Source: Chromobacterium subtsugae | GTDB lineage: Bacteria > Pseudomonadota > Gammaproteobacteria > Burkholderiales > Chromobacteriaceae | Direction: 5' to 3' | Length of the DNA: 64,000 bases | NCBI RefSeq assembly: GCF_001676875.1 | Contig: NZ_JYKA01000007.1 | Coordinates: forward strand, 62,001 to 126,000 | Shown here: piece after piece, positions 52,802 to 63,164 of the stretch | Layout: the number at the start of each line of letters is the position of its first letter | How positions within the stretch are numbered: the first letter of the stretch is position 1 | Translations under genes and position numbers: made by a program | Notes under the pieces: model-generated | Databases searched by the model: none | What the model was told of the DNA's origin: nothing | The model's input: only the letters and a program-made list of their open reading frames with translations

Positions 52802-54315
52802 CCCTGAGCGACGAACAACTGGACCAACTGGCCGGCCGCTGTCTGATGGTGGACGTGGCCGGGCCAGCCCTGGGCGCCGAAGAAGCGGCGCGGCTGAGGA
52901 AAATGCGGGTGCGCGCCATCTGCCTGTTCCGCCGCAACGTGCCGGACGCGGCGTCGACGCGCCGCCTGGTGGCGGGCCTGAAAGCCGCGCTGGGCGACGA
53001 CATCCTGGTGGGCCTGGACCAGGAAGGCGGCGGCGTGATGCGCACGCTGTTCCTGCCGCAGGCGCCGGCGGCGATGGCGCTGGCCGCCGTCGGCGACGCG
53101 GCGCTGGCGCGCCAGGTCGGCGCCGCGGTGGCGCGCGGGCTGAAGAGCCTGGGCGTCAACTGGAACTTCGCCCCGGTGCTGGATCTGAACAACAACCCGG
53201 CCAATCCGGTGATAGGCGAGCGCTCGTTCGGCGCCGAGCCAGCGCGCGCCGCCGCCCTGGCCCGCGCCTGGATGGAAGGCCACCTGGCCGAAGGCGTGGC
53301 CTGCTGCGTCAAGCACTTCCCCGGTCACGGCGACACCCACACCGACTCCCATCTGGACCTGCCGGTGGTGGACAAGCCTCAAGCCGAGCTGCGCGACTAC
53401 GAGCTGGCGCCGTTCAAGGCGCTATCCGCGCACGCGCCGGCGCTGATGAGCGCTCACATCCGCTTCCCGGCGCTGGACCCGGAATGGCCGGCCACGCTGT
53501 CGCCGGCCATCCTCACCGGCCTGCTGCGGCATGAGCTGGGCTTCCAGGGCGTCGCCATCACCGACGCGCTGAACATGAAGGCGATACGCGAACGCTGGGG
53601 CCAGGCCGCCGGCTCGGTGCAGACGCTGAAAGCCGGGGCGGATCTCGCGCTGGTGCTGCAGTTTCCCGATGAAATGGAAGCCAGCTTCAACGCGCTGCGC
53701 GCCGCGCTGCGCGGCGGCGAGCTGGCGCCGGAACGGATGCAAGAAGCCGCGGCGCGGGTGGACGCGCTGACCCGGCGCTACCCCAGCCTCGGCGATGACG
53801 ACTACGCGGCCGAACAGCGCGCCGCCGACGAGGCGCTGTTCGCCGACGCCTGGGTCCGCGCGCTGACCGCCCATGGCGAGGTTCCCCTCTTGCCCGCCGG
53901 CCAGCGGCTGCGGCTAGTGGTGCAGGACCAGGCGCCGTCCGACGGCGTGTCCGAAGCCGGTCTGTCCGCCGACCGGCTGATCGCCGCGCTGTCGCGCCGC
54001 CACGCGCTGGAAGTGGTGCGCTTCAAAAACCGGGCGATGCTCGACTGGGCCACGCTGCCGCGCGACGGCGCCTTCACCGTGCTGGCCTCCACCAGCCGCG
54101 AACGCTACCGCCGGCGCGAACAACACAGCTGGAAGCCGGACTTGCATCTGGCATTATGGAACCCTTACGCCGCCGCCGACATCGCCGCGCCGGCCTTGAT
54201 CAGCTACGGCTTCGCCGACGCCGCGCTGGACGCCATCAGCCGCTGCCTGGCCGGCGAGATCGACGCCGCCGGCCGGCTGCCGGTACCGCTGGGCGGCCCC
54301 CACCAGGAGCAATGA
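52798..54315 (+). CDS. GH3 beta-N-acetylhexosaminidase, cytoplasmic
   Basis: 505 residues, no signal peptide. The NagZ-type signature KHFPGHGDTHTDSH near residue 164 carries the catalytic His/Asp pair, and ITDALNM near residue 255 the Asp nucleophile. LVGLDQEGGGVMR is the substrate-binding strand. GH3 enzymes of this branch release N-acetylglucosamine from non-reducing ends. At 505 residues it is far longer than NagZ (about 340), with an extra C-terminal domain after 340. Its place between ABC permease and ATPase genes suggests that imported chito-oligosaccharides are cut inside the cell. Confidence 0.9.
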   Translation: MTLSDEQLDQLAGRCLMVDVAGPALGAEEAARLRKMRVRAICLFRRNVPDAASTRRLVAGLKAALGDDILVGLDQEGGGVMRTLFLPQAPAAMALAAVGDAALARQVGAAVARGLKSLGVNWNFAPVLDLNNNPANPVIGERSFGAEPARAAALARAWMEGHLAEGVACCVKHFPGHGDTHTDSHLDLPVVDKPQAELRDYELAPFKALSAHAPALMSAHIRFPALDPEWPATLSPAILTGLLRHELGFQGVAITDALNMKAIRERWGQAAGSVQTLKAGADLALVLQFPDEMEASFNALRAALRGGELAPERMQEAAARVDALTRRYPSLGDDDYAAEQRAADEALFADAWVRALTAHGEVPLLPAGQRLRLVVQDQAPSDGVSEAGLSADRLIAALSRRHALEVVRFKNRAMLDWATLPRDGAFTVLASTSRERYRRREQHSWKPDLHLALWNPYAAADIAAPALISYGFADAALDAISRCLAGEIDAAGRLPVPLGGPHQEQ

Positions 54316-54316
54316 A

Positions 54317-55429
54317 ATGTCCCGACTGTCATTGAGCAATATCCGCAAGGTTTACGACGACGGCAACGCCGTGATCCACGATGTCAGCCTGGACATCCGC
54401 GACGGCGAATTCATGGTTTTCGTCGGCCCGTCCGGCTGCGGCAAATCGACGATGATGCGCATGATCGCCGGGCTGGAGGACATCAGCGCCGGCGAGCTGC
54501 GCATAGACGGCCAGTTGGCCAACGACATCGAGCCGGCCAAGCGCGGTGTGGCGATGGTGTTCCAAAGCTACGCGCTGTACCCGCACATGACGGTGCGCGG
54601 CAATATGGCTTTCAGCCTGAAGCTGGCCGGCAAAAGCAAGGCCGAGATCGACGCCGCGGTGAACCGCGCCGCGCAGACGCTGCAGATCGAACACCTGCTG
54701 GAGCGCAAGCCCAAGGCGCTGTCCGGCGGCCAGCGCCAACGCGTGGCCATCGGCCGCGCCATCGTCAGGAAGCCCGGCGTGTTCCTGTTCGACGAGCCCT
54801 TGTCCAATCTGGACGCCGCGCTCCGGGTGCAGATGCGCATCGAACTGGCGCGGCTGCACAAGGAGCTGGGCAGCACCATGATCTACGTCACCCACGACCA
54901 GGTGGAGGCGATGACACTGGGCCACCGGATCGCGGTGTTCAACGCCGGCCGCATCGAACAGGTGGGCACGCCGCTGGAGCTGTACAACCGCCCGGCCAAC
55001 CGCTTCGTCGCCGGCTTCCTCGGCTCGCCCAAGATGAACTTCATCGCGGCGCGGCCGCTGGACCCGCGCGCCGACGGCGTGGAGCTGGAGCTGCCCGGCG
55101 GCTGCCGGCTGACGCTGCCCTTCGCCGCCGCCGGCGGCGCGGCGACGCTGGGCGTGCGCGCCGAGCACCTGTTCTTCGCCGAATCCGGCCTGCCGGCGAC
55201 GGTGCAGCTGGTGGAGCATCTGGGCGATCAGCAGATCGTCTACCTGCGCCACGAAGGCGAAGGCGAGCCCATCGCGCTGAGGCTGCCCGGCCACGAGGCC
55301 GAGCCGCGCCCGGGCGAGCGCCGCTTCCTGGCGCCGGACCCGCGCCATTGCCACCTGTTCGGCGGCGACGGCGCGGCGCTGCCGCGGCGCGAGCCGGCAA
55401 GCCAGCCGGCGGCCGAACTGATCGCCTGA
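54317..55429 (+). CDS. Sugar ABC transporter ATPase, UgpC/MsmK type
   Basis: 370 residues. Walker A GPSGCGKST at 37-45, signature LSGGQ at 135-139, Walker B FLFDEP at about 156-161, and a switch His in VTHDQ. The C-terminal ~130 residues form the OB-fold regulatory domain of MalK-like ATPases (GVRAEHLFF). It begins two bases after the glycosidase stop and completes the importer. A hairpin follows the stop codon. Confidence 0.95.
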   Translation: MSRLSLSNIRKVYDDGNAVIHDVSLDIRDGEFMVFVGPSGCGKSTMMRMIAGLEDISAGELRIDGQLANDIEPAKRGVAMVFQSYALYPHMTVRGNMAFSLKLAGKSKAEIDAAVNRAAQTLQIEHLLERKPKALSGGQRQRVAIGRAIVRKPGVFLFDEPLSNLDAALRVQMRIELARLHKELGSTMIYVTHDQVEAMTLGHRIAVFNAGRIEQVGTPLELYNRPANRFVAGFLGSPKMNFIAARPLDPRADGVELELPGGCRLTLPFAAAGGAATLGVRAEHLFFAESGLPATVQLVEHLGDQQIVYLRHEGEGEPIALRLPGHEAEPRPGERRFLAPDPRHCHLFGGDGAALPRREPASQPAAELIA

Positions 55430-55432
55430 CGC

Positions 55433-55456
55433 GAGCGGGCGGCCCGCCGCCCGCTC
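55433..55456 (+). terminator. Hairpin after the ABC operon
   Basis: A perfect 10-bp stem (GAGCGGGCGG / CCGCCCGCTC) with a CCCG loop, directly after the last gene. Only a short T-poor stretch follows, where DnaA box 1 starts, so termination may be incomplete. Confidence 0.55.
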
Positions 55457-55638
55457 TTATCCACAAGCGCAGCCAAAGCGCGGATTTATCCACAACGCAC
55501 AGCCGAGAAACCAAGCGCCGAATCCATCCGGATGCGCATCGCGCCGGGAGCCATCAGCCTGCGCGCGGCCAGTCCCGCCATTGCCGCACTGCCAAGGCGC
55601 TTATCCACAGCCGCGCCGCGATTGCACACTTGTCCACA
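55457..55638 (+). other. Cluster of four DnaA boxes in one orientation
   Basis: TTATCCACA occurs at 55457-55465, 55486-55494 and 55601-55609, and the close variant TTGTCCACA at 55630-55638. All four lie on the plus strand within 182 bases of a 338-base gap (55430-55767). Bases 55675-55715 just beyond are AT-rich. DnaA boxes regulate or start replication, or titrate DnaA (datA, DARS). No dnaA, dnaN, gidA or parAB gene is in the window, so a titration or reactivation site is as likely as an origin. Confidence 0.7.
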
Positions 55639-55767
55639 ATCAACGGCCCGCGCCGCCGCGCCTCAGCGTGGAAGGGACAAAGTTGTTGAAATTGCTAAGT
55701 AAATATTCGTAAGACATCGAGAACTGCCCTACAACTAGAGCAAGATTGTTCCAATACGGAGGTTCTC

Positions 55768-57390
55768 ATGAACCGCCAAACCTCGCTGGCCGGGCAACTG
55801 GCCGCCATCGTCGGCCTGGTCATCGCCATCCTGCTGATTTCCTCGATTTTCTCCTTAAGCCAGCTATGGGGCAGCATCCGCGTGTTCCGCGACCAAGTGG
55901 TGGCCGACCAGCGCAGCGTGCAGCAAGTGCTGACCATGCAGGTGGACTTCAAGAAACAGGTGCAGGAGTGGAAAGACACGCTGCTGCGCGGCCAGGACCC
56001 GGCCAAGCTGGCCAAATACTGGGGCAATTTCCAGCAGCGCGAGCAGCAGGTGCGCGACGAGGGCAACAGGCTGGCGGCCTCGGTGTCCGACCCGCAGGCG
56101 CAGCAGTTGCTGCTGCAATTCGTCGCCGCCCACCAGAAAATGGGCGACGACTACCGCAAGGGGCTTGACGCCTACAAGCAGGCCGGCGCCGACTTCAAGG
56201 TGGGCGACAAGCAGGTGGCCGGCATGGATAGGCCGCCGACCGAGTTGCTGACCCAGGCCAGCGACCTGCTGGCCAAACGCGCGCAGGCCAACACCGCCGC
56301 CGCGGAAGACAGCGCCAACGCCGCCTTGTGGCGGGTGGGCATCGCGATGGCCGTCGGCACCGTGCTGGGCCTGGCCTTCTTCCTTTACTACGTCAGCCGC
56401 ACCGTGATCCAGCGCGCCCGCCAGCTGGCGGACGACCTGGCCCGGCTGGCCGGCGGCGATTTCACCCGCCCGTTCCACGCCGGGCGGATGGACGAGATCG
56501 GCCGCATCGCCGCCAGCAGCGAAACGGTGCGCACCCATCTGGGTTCGCTGATCGGCGAGCTGATCCACGCCGCCAAGCAGGTCGGCGACACCAGCCAGGA
56601 GCTGGGACGCTCGGCGCAGGCGCTGGCGCGCGGCGCCGAAACGCAAAACGACGCGATCGCCGACAACGCCGCCTCGCTGGAGCAAATGGCCACCAGCGTG
56701 GACACCATCGCCGACCAGGCCTCGCGCATCAGCGACGATTCGCGCAACAGCGCGCAGAAAACCAACGACGGCCTCGACGAGGTGGCGCGGCTGCGCCGCC
56801 AGGCGGAAACCATAGACACGGTGATGGGGCAAGTAGACCAGGCCTCGCAGGCCTTCCGCGACAGCACCCAGTCGATCAGCCATTTGACCGGGCAGATCCG
56901 CGACATCGCCGAGCAGACCAATCTATTGGCGCTGAACGCGGCGATCGAGGCGGCGCGCGCCGGCGAGATGGGCCGCGGCTTCGCGGTGGTGGCCGACGAG
57001 GTGCGCAAGCTGGCGGAAAACTCGGCCAAGGCCGCCAGCGAAATCAAGGGCGTGACCGAACAACTGAGCCAGAACGCGCAATCGGTGGGCTCGACGGTGC
57101 AAAGCGGCCTGGACGCCGCCCAGCAAAGCCGCGACACCATGGAGACGGTGATGGCCAATCTGCGCGAGGCCAACGACAGCGTGCAAGAAGCCAGCGGCGG
57201 CGTCGGCCAGATCCGCGACGCCATTTCCGAGCAGAAAAGCGTCTGCGCCAGCCTGGCGCAGCGCTTCGAAACGGTATCGCAGATGGTGGCCGACAACACC
57301 CAGGCCGCCGGCGAACTGCACAGCGCGGTGCTCCGCCTGAACGGCGTGGCCGCCCACATGCAGCAAATGGTGGGCAAGTTCCAGCTGTAG
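55768..57390 (+). CDS. Methyl-accepting chemotaxis protein 2
   Basis: 540 residues: a membrane helix (about 10-32), a helical periplasmic part (about 33-185, rich in Gln, with [18 protein letters not shown], suggesting a helical-bundle sensor), a second helix (about 187-210), HAMP, and the signalling domain with tip [20 protein letters not shown] at about 380. GGAGG precedes the ATG. The ligand is unknown. A 60-base stretch at the tip is identical to chemoreceptor 1. Confidence 0.93.
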   Translation: MNRQTSLAGQLAAIVGLVIAILLISSIFSLSQLWGSIRVFRDQVVADQRSVQQVLTMQVDFKKQVQEWKDTLLRGQDPAKLAKYWGNFQQREQQVRDEGNRLAASVSDPQAQQLLLQFVAAHQKMGDDYRKGLDAYKQAGADFKVGDKQVAGMDRPPTELLTQASDLLAKRAQANTAAAEDSANAALWRVGIAMAVGTVLGLAFFLYYVSRTVIQRARQLADDLARLAGGDFTRPFHAGRMDEIGRIAASSETVRTHLGSLIGELIHAAKQVGDTSQELGRSAQALARGAETQNDAIADNAASLEQMATSVDTIADQASRISDDSRNSAQKTNDGLDEVARLRRQAETIDTVMGQVDQASQAFRDSTQSISHLTGQIRDIAEQTNLLALNAAIEAARAGEMGRGFAVVADEVRKLAENSAKAASEIKGVTEQLSQNAQSVGSTVQSGLDAAQQSRDTMETVMANLREANDSVQEASGGVGQIRDAISEQKSVCASLAQRFETVSQMVADNTQAAGELHSAVLRLNGVAAHMQQMVGKFQL

Positions 57391-57430
57391 CGCCGCCAAG
57401 GCTAGCGCGGGCGCAACGACGCGATGCGGC

Positions 57431-58084
57431 TCAGGCGGAGAAAACGGGATTCGCGGCATCCAGCCGGAAGCGCAGCAGCGTCCCCGCATGCGGCGCCAGC
57501 CGCCGCGCCAGCCAATCCATGCCGACCGCGCCGGACGGGAAGCCGGCGTCCGGGCGTTCGCTGACGAACACCACGTTGCGGCTGGCTTCGGTCAGCTTGA
57601 AATGGTCCGACTCCAGCCAATTCATGCAGCGGCAAACCGTCTCCCGGCCGCCGTTCAGCCACACCACCTCGCCGGCTTGCGGCCACTCCGCTTCGGCGCG
57701 GCCCAACGGCACGAAGGCTTCGTCGCCATGCGCCAGGTCCAGCAGCAGCTCTCCGCCCAGCTTGTCGACATCTTCGCCGCCAAACGGCACCAGGCTGAGC
57801 AAGGACGCCTGGTTGTACAGATCCACCAACGGCAGGATGCTGCGCAGCTTGTCCTTTTGCACCGCCTTGACCAGATATTCCAGCGAACAGCGCGCCTTCT
57901 TGTCGCCGGGCAACTCGCGGTACAGCGCTTTCCAGCGCTGCAGCAGCGCTTCGGTATCCGCCCCTTCCGCCAAACTCGGCGCCGCCGTCGGCAAGGCCGA
58001 CGTTTGCAGATCCAGGGCCAGCAGGCCCTCCACTTCCATTGCCGGCAGGCGGCCCAACAGGTCTTGGCTCAATTCGACGCGCAT
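57431..58084 (-). CDS. B3/B4 tRNA-binding domain protein
   Basis: 217 residues that resemble the free-standing B3/B4 domain of phenylalanyl-tRNA synthetase beta subunit, which in the synthetase edits mischarged tRNA-Phe. Visible hallmarks are LEYLVKAVQKDKLRSILPLVDLYN near residue 70 and SLVPFGGEDVDKLGG. The role of free-standing copies is uncertain. The ATG at 58084 has GGGAG seven bases upstream. Confidence 0.82.
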   Translation of the reverse strand: MRVELSQDLLGRLPAMEVEGLLALDLQTSALPTAAPSLAEGADTEALLQRWKALYRELPGDKKARCSLEYLVKAVQKDKLRSILPLVDLYNQASLLSLVPFGGEDVDKLGGELLLDLAHGDEAFVPLGRAEAEWPQAGEVVWLNGGRETVCRCMNWLESDHFKLTEASRNVVFVSERPDAGFPSGAVGMDWLARRLAPHAGTLLRFRLDAANPVFSA

Positions 58085-58258
58085 CGCTTTCTCCCTCATG
58101 ATCAGTGCGCTGCCTATGCTAGCCAGGCTGTGGAGCGAGGGGAAGCAAATGCTTTTAATGGGGCATTAGTAGGAGGGAGCCGATGGCTTGCAGGCGGTGC
58201 GAGAGCCTCTTTGCCCCGCGGGAGAGGGGTTGGCGAGAGGGCGGCTTGCGCGCCCAGC

Positions 58259-58288
58259 GGGCGGATCGCCCCTGCCGGGCATCCGCCC
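58259..58288. repeat. Extragenic palindrome (GGGCGGAT...ATCCGCCC)
   Basis: A 30-base hairpin: outer stem GGGCGGAT / ATCCGCCC, inner stem GCCC / GGGC, loop CTGCC. Such GGGCGGAT-type palindromes are common between genes in proteobacteria. It sits seven bases past the glpD stop codon and may end glpD transcription. Confidence 0.75.
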
Positions 58289-58295
58289 TAACGCA

Positions 58296-59807
58296 TCAGG
58301 CGCTCAGCGCCTCGCGCCGCGACTGCGCGCGCGCCGCCAGCCAGGCGTCCACCACCTCCGCAGCGTTGGCCGGCAGATGCAGTTTCAGCTTGGAGCGGCG
58401 CCACAGGATGTCCTCGCTGCGCGTCGCCCATTCCTGCTCCGCCAGATATTCCAGCTCGGCCGCATAGAGGCCGGGCAGCACTTCCTCGCCCAGCTCCGCC
58501 AGGCTGGCGGCCTGGCCGATCAGCTTGCCGACGCGGGTACCGTAGGCGCGCGCCCAGCGCTCGGCCAATGCCGCCGGCAGCCATGGGCAGCGCTGGCCCA
58601 GGCCCTGCAGGAAGCGGCCGAAGTCGGCGCCCGGCATGTCGCCGCCCGGCAGCGGCGCGTCGGCGGTCCAGGTGGCCTTGCGGTTGCCCAACAGCGGCGC
58701 CAGCTTGTCCACCGCCTCCTCGGCCAGCTTGCGGAAGGTGGTGATCTTGCCGCCGAACACCGACAGCAGCGGCGCGCCGGCGAGGTCCATTTCCAGCGCG
58801 TAGTCGCGGGTGACGCTGGCGGCGTTGTCCGCAGCGTCGTCCAGCAGCGGCCGCACGCCGGAATAGGTGGACAGCACGTCGGCGGGCGCAATCTGGCTGT
58901 GGAAATAGCGGTTGCTCATCTCGCACAGATAGGCGATTTCCTGCGCGTCTATCGCCACCCGGGCCGGATCGCCGCGGTACTCGACGTCGGTGGTGCCGAT
59001 CAGGGTGAAATCCTTCTCGTACGGGATGGCGAAGATGATGCGTTTGTCCGGATTCTGGAAGATGTAGGCGAACGGGTGGTCGAACAGCTTCTTCACCACG
59101 ATGTGGCTGCCCTTGACCAAGCGGATGGACTTGCTGGACGGCATCGCCAGCTTGTCCTCGATCAGGCTCTGCACCCAGGGGCCGGCGGCGTTGACCAGCG
59201 CGCGGGCGCGGACCTCGAAGCGGCTGCCGTCCTCGCGCGCCAGCGTGACGATCCAGTGGCCGTCGTCGCGGCGCGCCGCCACGCAGGCGGTGCGGGTGTG
59301 GATTTTGGCGCCGTGCTCGGCGGCGTCCACCGCGTTCAGCACCACCAGCCGCGCGTCCTGCACCCAGCCGTCGGAATAGACGAAGCCGCGCTTGAACGCG
59401 TCCTTCAGCGGCGCGCCCGCCGGATGCTTGGCGAAGCTGACGGTTTCCGACCCCGGCAGCACTTCGCGCTTGGCCAGATGATCGTAGAGGAACAGGCCGG
59501 CGCGGATCATCCACTCAGGACGCTGGTCGCGCGCGTGCGGCATCACGAAGCGCAGCGGCCAGATGATGTGCGGGGCGGCCTTCAGCAGCACTTCGCGCTC
59601 CTGCAGCGCCTTGCGCACCAGGCCGAACTCGTAATACTCCAGATAGCGCAGGCCGCCGTGGATCAGCTTGGTGCTGGCCGACGAGGTATGCGAGGCCAGG
59701 TCGTCCTTTTCGCACAGCGCCACCGACAGGCCGCGCCCAGCCGCGTCGCGCGCGATGCCCGCGCCGTTGATGCCGCCGCCTATCACCATCAAGTCGTATA
59801 CGTCCAT
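58296..59807 (-). CDS. glpD: Aerobic glycerol-3-phosphate dehydrogenase
   Basis: 503 residues. The FAD-binding MVIGGGINGAGIARDAAGRG is at the N-terminus, followed by LIHGGLRYLEYYEFGLV and the C-terminal cap domain. It oxidises glycerol 3-phosphate to dihydroxyacetone phosphate at the inner membrane and passes electrons to quinone. AAGGA precedes the ATG. It is downstream of glpK and glpF on the same strand but separated by a terminator, so it has its own promoter. Direct (A/G)CGAAA motifs upstream (59880-59900) suit a GlpR-type DeoR regulator. Confidence 0.95.
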   Translation of the reverse strand: MDVYDLMVIGGGINGAGIARDAAGRGLSVALCEKDDLASHTSSASTKLIHGGLRYLEYYEFGLVRKALQEREVLLKAAPHIIWPLRFVMPHARDQRPEWMIRAGLFLYDHLAKREVLPGSETVSFAKHPAGAPLKDAFKRGFVYSDGWVQDARLVVLNAVDAAEHGAKIHTRTACVAARRDDGHWIVTLAREDGSRFEVRARALVNAAGPWVQSLIEDKLAMPSSKSIRLVKGSHIVVKKLFDHPFAYIFQNPDKRIIFAIPYEKDFTLIGTTDVEYRGDPARVAIDAQEIAYLCEMSNRYFHSQIAPADVLSTYSGVRPLLDDAADNAASVTRDYALEMDLAGAPLLSVFGGKITTFRKLAEEAVDKLAPLLGNRKATWTADAPLPGGDMPGADFGRFLQGLGQRCPWLPAALAERWARAYGTRVGKLIGQAASLAELGEEVLPGLYAAELEYLAEQEWATRSEDILWRRSKLKLHLPANAAEVVDAWLAARAQSRREALSA

Positions 59808-60062
59808 TGCCCGTCCTTGCTTAATCTACCGTGTTCATTCTATCCACAATAGCTAACAAGCAACACAAATAACACATTTTTCTTTCGCTATTTTTCGTTT
59901 TTACGACACTTTGGCGGGATGCAATCAGGAAAGGCAGGAAAAGGCGGATGGGAGGCTCCGGGCGAATCGGCATTCCAGCCTTGCGGGGCAAGGTTTAGCG
60001 ACGGATTGGGAGCAGCGGGACGCGCAGGCGCGCGGAGAGGGAAAAACGAACAAAAAAGGAAA
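59808..60062 (-). promoter_or_regulatory. glpD promoter region
   Basis: No gene. On the minus strand an AT-rich stretch carries repeated GAAA-containing motifs (ACGAAAAAT, GCGAAAGAAA) and a possible TAGAAT -10 box close to glpD. These could be GlpR operators; there is no glpR gene in the window. Confidence 0.45.
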
Positions 60063-60086
60063 ACGGCGCGCCGGATAGCGCGCCGT
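60063..60086 (-). terminator. Terminator after glpF
   Basis: A 9-bp stem (ACGGCGCGC / GCGCGCCGT) with a six-base loop, followed on the minus strand by a T-rich run (TTTTCCTTTTTTG). It begins 10 bases past the glpF stop. Confidence 0.88.
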
Positions 60087-60095
60087 CGACTGCGA

Positions 60096-60809
60096 TTACA
60101 GCGTGGAAGCCAGCGCCGCCAGCGTGCCGCCGATCAACGAGCCCAGCACCGGCACCCAGGCATAGCCCCAGTCGCTGTCGCGCTTGCCCGGAATCGGCAG
60201 GATGGCGTGCATGATGCGCGGCGCCAGATCGCGCGCCGGGCTCATCGCGTAGCCGGTGGTGCCGCCCAGCGACACGCCGATGCCCAGCACCAAGAGAGCC
60301 ACCGGCAATGCCTCGATGGCGCCCAGCGACATTTTCGGGCCGACCATCGACAGGATGGCGAACACCAGCACGAAGGTGGCGACGATCTCGGATACCAGGT
60401 TGCCCGGCAGGCTGCGGATGGCCGGGCCGGTGCAGAAGGTGGCCAGCTTGGTGTCGGCGCAATCGGTGGTTTCATAGTGCTTGCGGTAGATCACCCACAT
60501 CAGGCCGGCGCCGGCCATGCCGCCCAGCATCTGCGCGGCGACATAGCCCGGCACCTTGTCCCACGGGAATTTGCCGGCCACCGCCAGCGCCACCGACACC
60601 GCCGGGTTCAGGTGCGCGCCGCTGATCGCCGCCACGCTGAACACGCCGACGAACACCGCCATCGCCCAGCCGAAGGCCACCACGATCAGGCCGCTGTTGT
60701 GGCCCTTGGTGTTTTTCAGCAGCACATTGGCCACCACGCCGTTGCCCAGCAGCACCAACAGCGCTGTGCCGATGAACTCGCCGACCAACGCTTTGTAAAA
60801 TGGATCCAT
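60096..60809 (-). CDS. glpF: Glycerol uptake facilitator, aquaporin family
   Basis: 237 residues with six membrane helices and two half-helices. The first NPA box is in SGAHLNPAV near residue 67; the second reads SPA (GYAMSPARDLAPR) instead of NPA. The Arg of the selectivity filter is kept directly after it, and the Asp that follows is typical of glyceroporins. It lets glycerol diffuse across the inner membrane for GlpK. The order glpK-glpF is the reverse of E. coli glpFK. The ribosome site is weak. Confidence 0.93.
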   Translation of the reverse strand: MDPFYKALVGEFIGTALLVLLGNGVVANVLLKNTKGHNSGLIVVAFGWAMAVFVGVFSVAAISGAHLNPAVSVALAVAGKFPWDKVPGYVAAQMLGGMAGAGLMWVIYRKHYETTDCADTKLATFCTGPAIRSLPGNLVSEIVATFVLVFAILSMVGPKMSLGAIEALPVALLVLGIGVSLGGTTGYAMSPARDLAPRIMHAILPIPGKRDSDWGYAWVPVLGSLIGGTLAALASTL

Positions 60810-60881
60810 GATTCAGTCTTTCAGAAAAGAGATTGGCGTCCCGCCGCGGCTGGCGCGGCGGGCATGCTTGTCGCTGGGCAA

Positions 60882-62384
<1,503 letters not shown>

Positions 62385-62491
62385 TGAGTCTTCTCCTGAT
62401 TGCCGGCAAGGCAGCATGGTTAACAGCGGGGGTGTCAACGTTGCGCTAATGTTGCTTTTTTTGCTTATGACGTTCGTTTTATTTGCGGACA

Positions 62492-62519
62492 ATTCTATTC
62501 CCGAACACCAGCTTGTCAA
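62492..62519 (-). promoter_or_regulatory. glpKF promoter
   Basis: On the minus strand TTGACA and TAGAAT are separated by 16 bases. Just downstream, AAATAAAACGAACG could be a GlpR-type operator half. The glpK start is about 110 bases further on. Confidence 0.65.
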
Positions 62520-63164
62520 TCATTCGGTAAAAAAAATACATTTTCCGCAGCGCAACCAGGCTTTTCCCGCGTGACGAACCCATTTTTATCCAATTAAATC
62601 AAAGCACTGAAAAATGTAGCGCGATGCTACATTCCGCCGACGACGCGGCCATTCCGGCACGAACCGCCGCGAACCACGCGGCTAGCGGCGGCCCCGCGCC
62701 GCGTCCTGGCTGCGTTTGCGCGTCATCCGTCGTCCATCACTGCAATTCCGCACTGCAACAAGGCTTTGCGCGATTACATCCTGATTTTTGCAAAGGAAAA
62801 AATAAGAAAATAAGCGAAAATAAAGATGGCGGATTAGAAAAAAACAACACCATCAATCGTTGTTTTGCGCGCAAATCCTTCATTTCAAGTAATCCAGCCG
62901 CTACACGGCAGTTATGGCAGCATGATCGACAACGCCGGAGACAGCCTGAACAGCCTGCCGATGCGCGCTGCGCGCCGGGCAAGGCGAGCGGATTCGACCC
63001 AACGCAAAGAAGCCGTCGCGCGGACATGGCACTATCGGTGCAGACGACGCCGGACGCCGACGGCGCGGGGAAACGAATCCCGGCGCGCCGACGCCCGGCG
63101 CAGCGTTTCCGGCTCCATGCCCATAGCTTCAACCTAACCGGCCGGACGGCCGCAAAGGACAGTC
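62520..63164. other. Long gap between glpK promoter and pyruvate kinase gene
   Basis: The whole gap from the glpK start runs 62385-63164, 780 bases. The AT-rich first half (62520-62890) includes the inverted repeat at 62613-62633. The second half is GC-rich but has no gene with family support or a good ribosome site. It may hold the pyruvate kinase promoter and a leader; no known riboswitch was recognised. Confidence 0.6.
62613..62633. promoter_or_regulatory. Inverted repeat AATGTAGC / GCTACATT
   Basis: AATGTAGC and GCTACATT form a perfect 8-bp inverted repeat with a five-base spacer, a typical dimeric regulator site. It resembles, but does not match, the HexR operator, whose half-sites are closer together. 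It lies 530 bases before the pyruvate kinase gene and 230 bases before glpK. Confidence 0.45.

Noticed and set aside
55457..55720. Chromosomal oriC
   Set aside because: DnaA boxes and an AT-rich patch are there, but dnaA, dnaN, rpmH, gidA and parAB are all missing from the window. Recorded only as a DnaA-box cluster.
62613..62633. HexR operator
   Set aside because: The half-sites TGTAG and CTACA are seven bases apart; the HexR consensus has five. Kept only as an unassigned inverted repeat.
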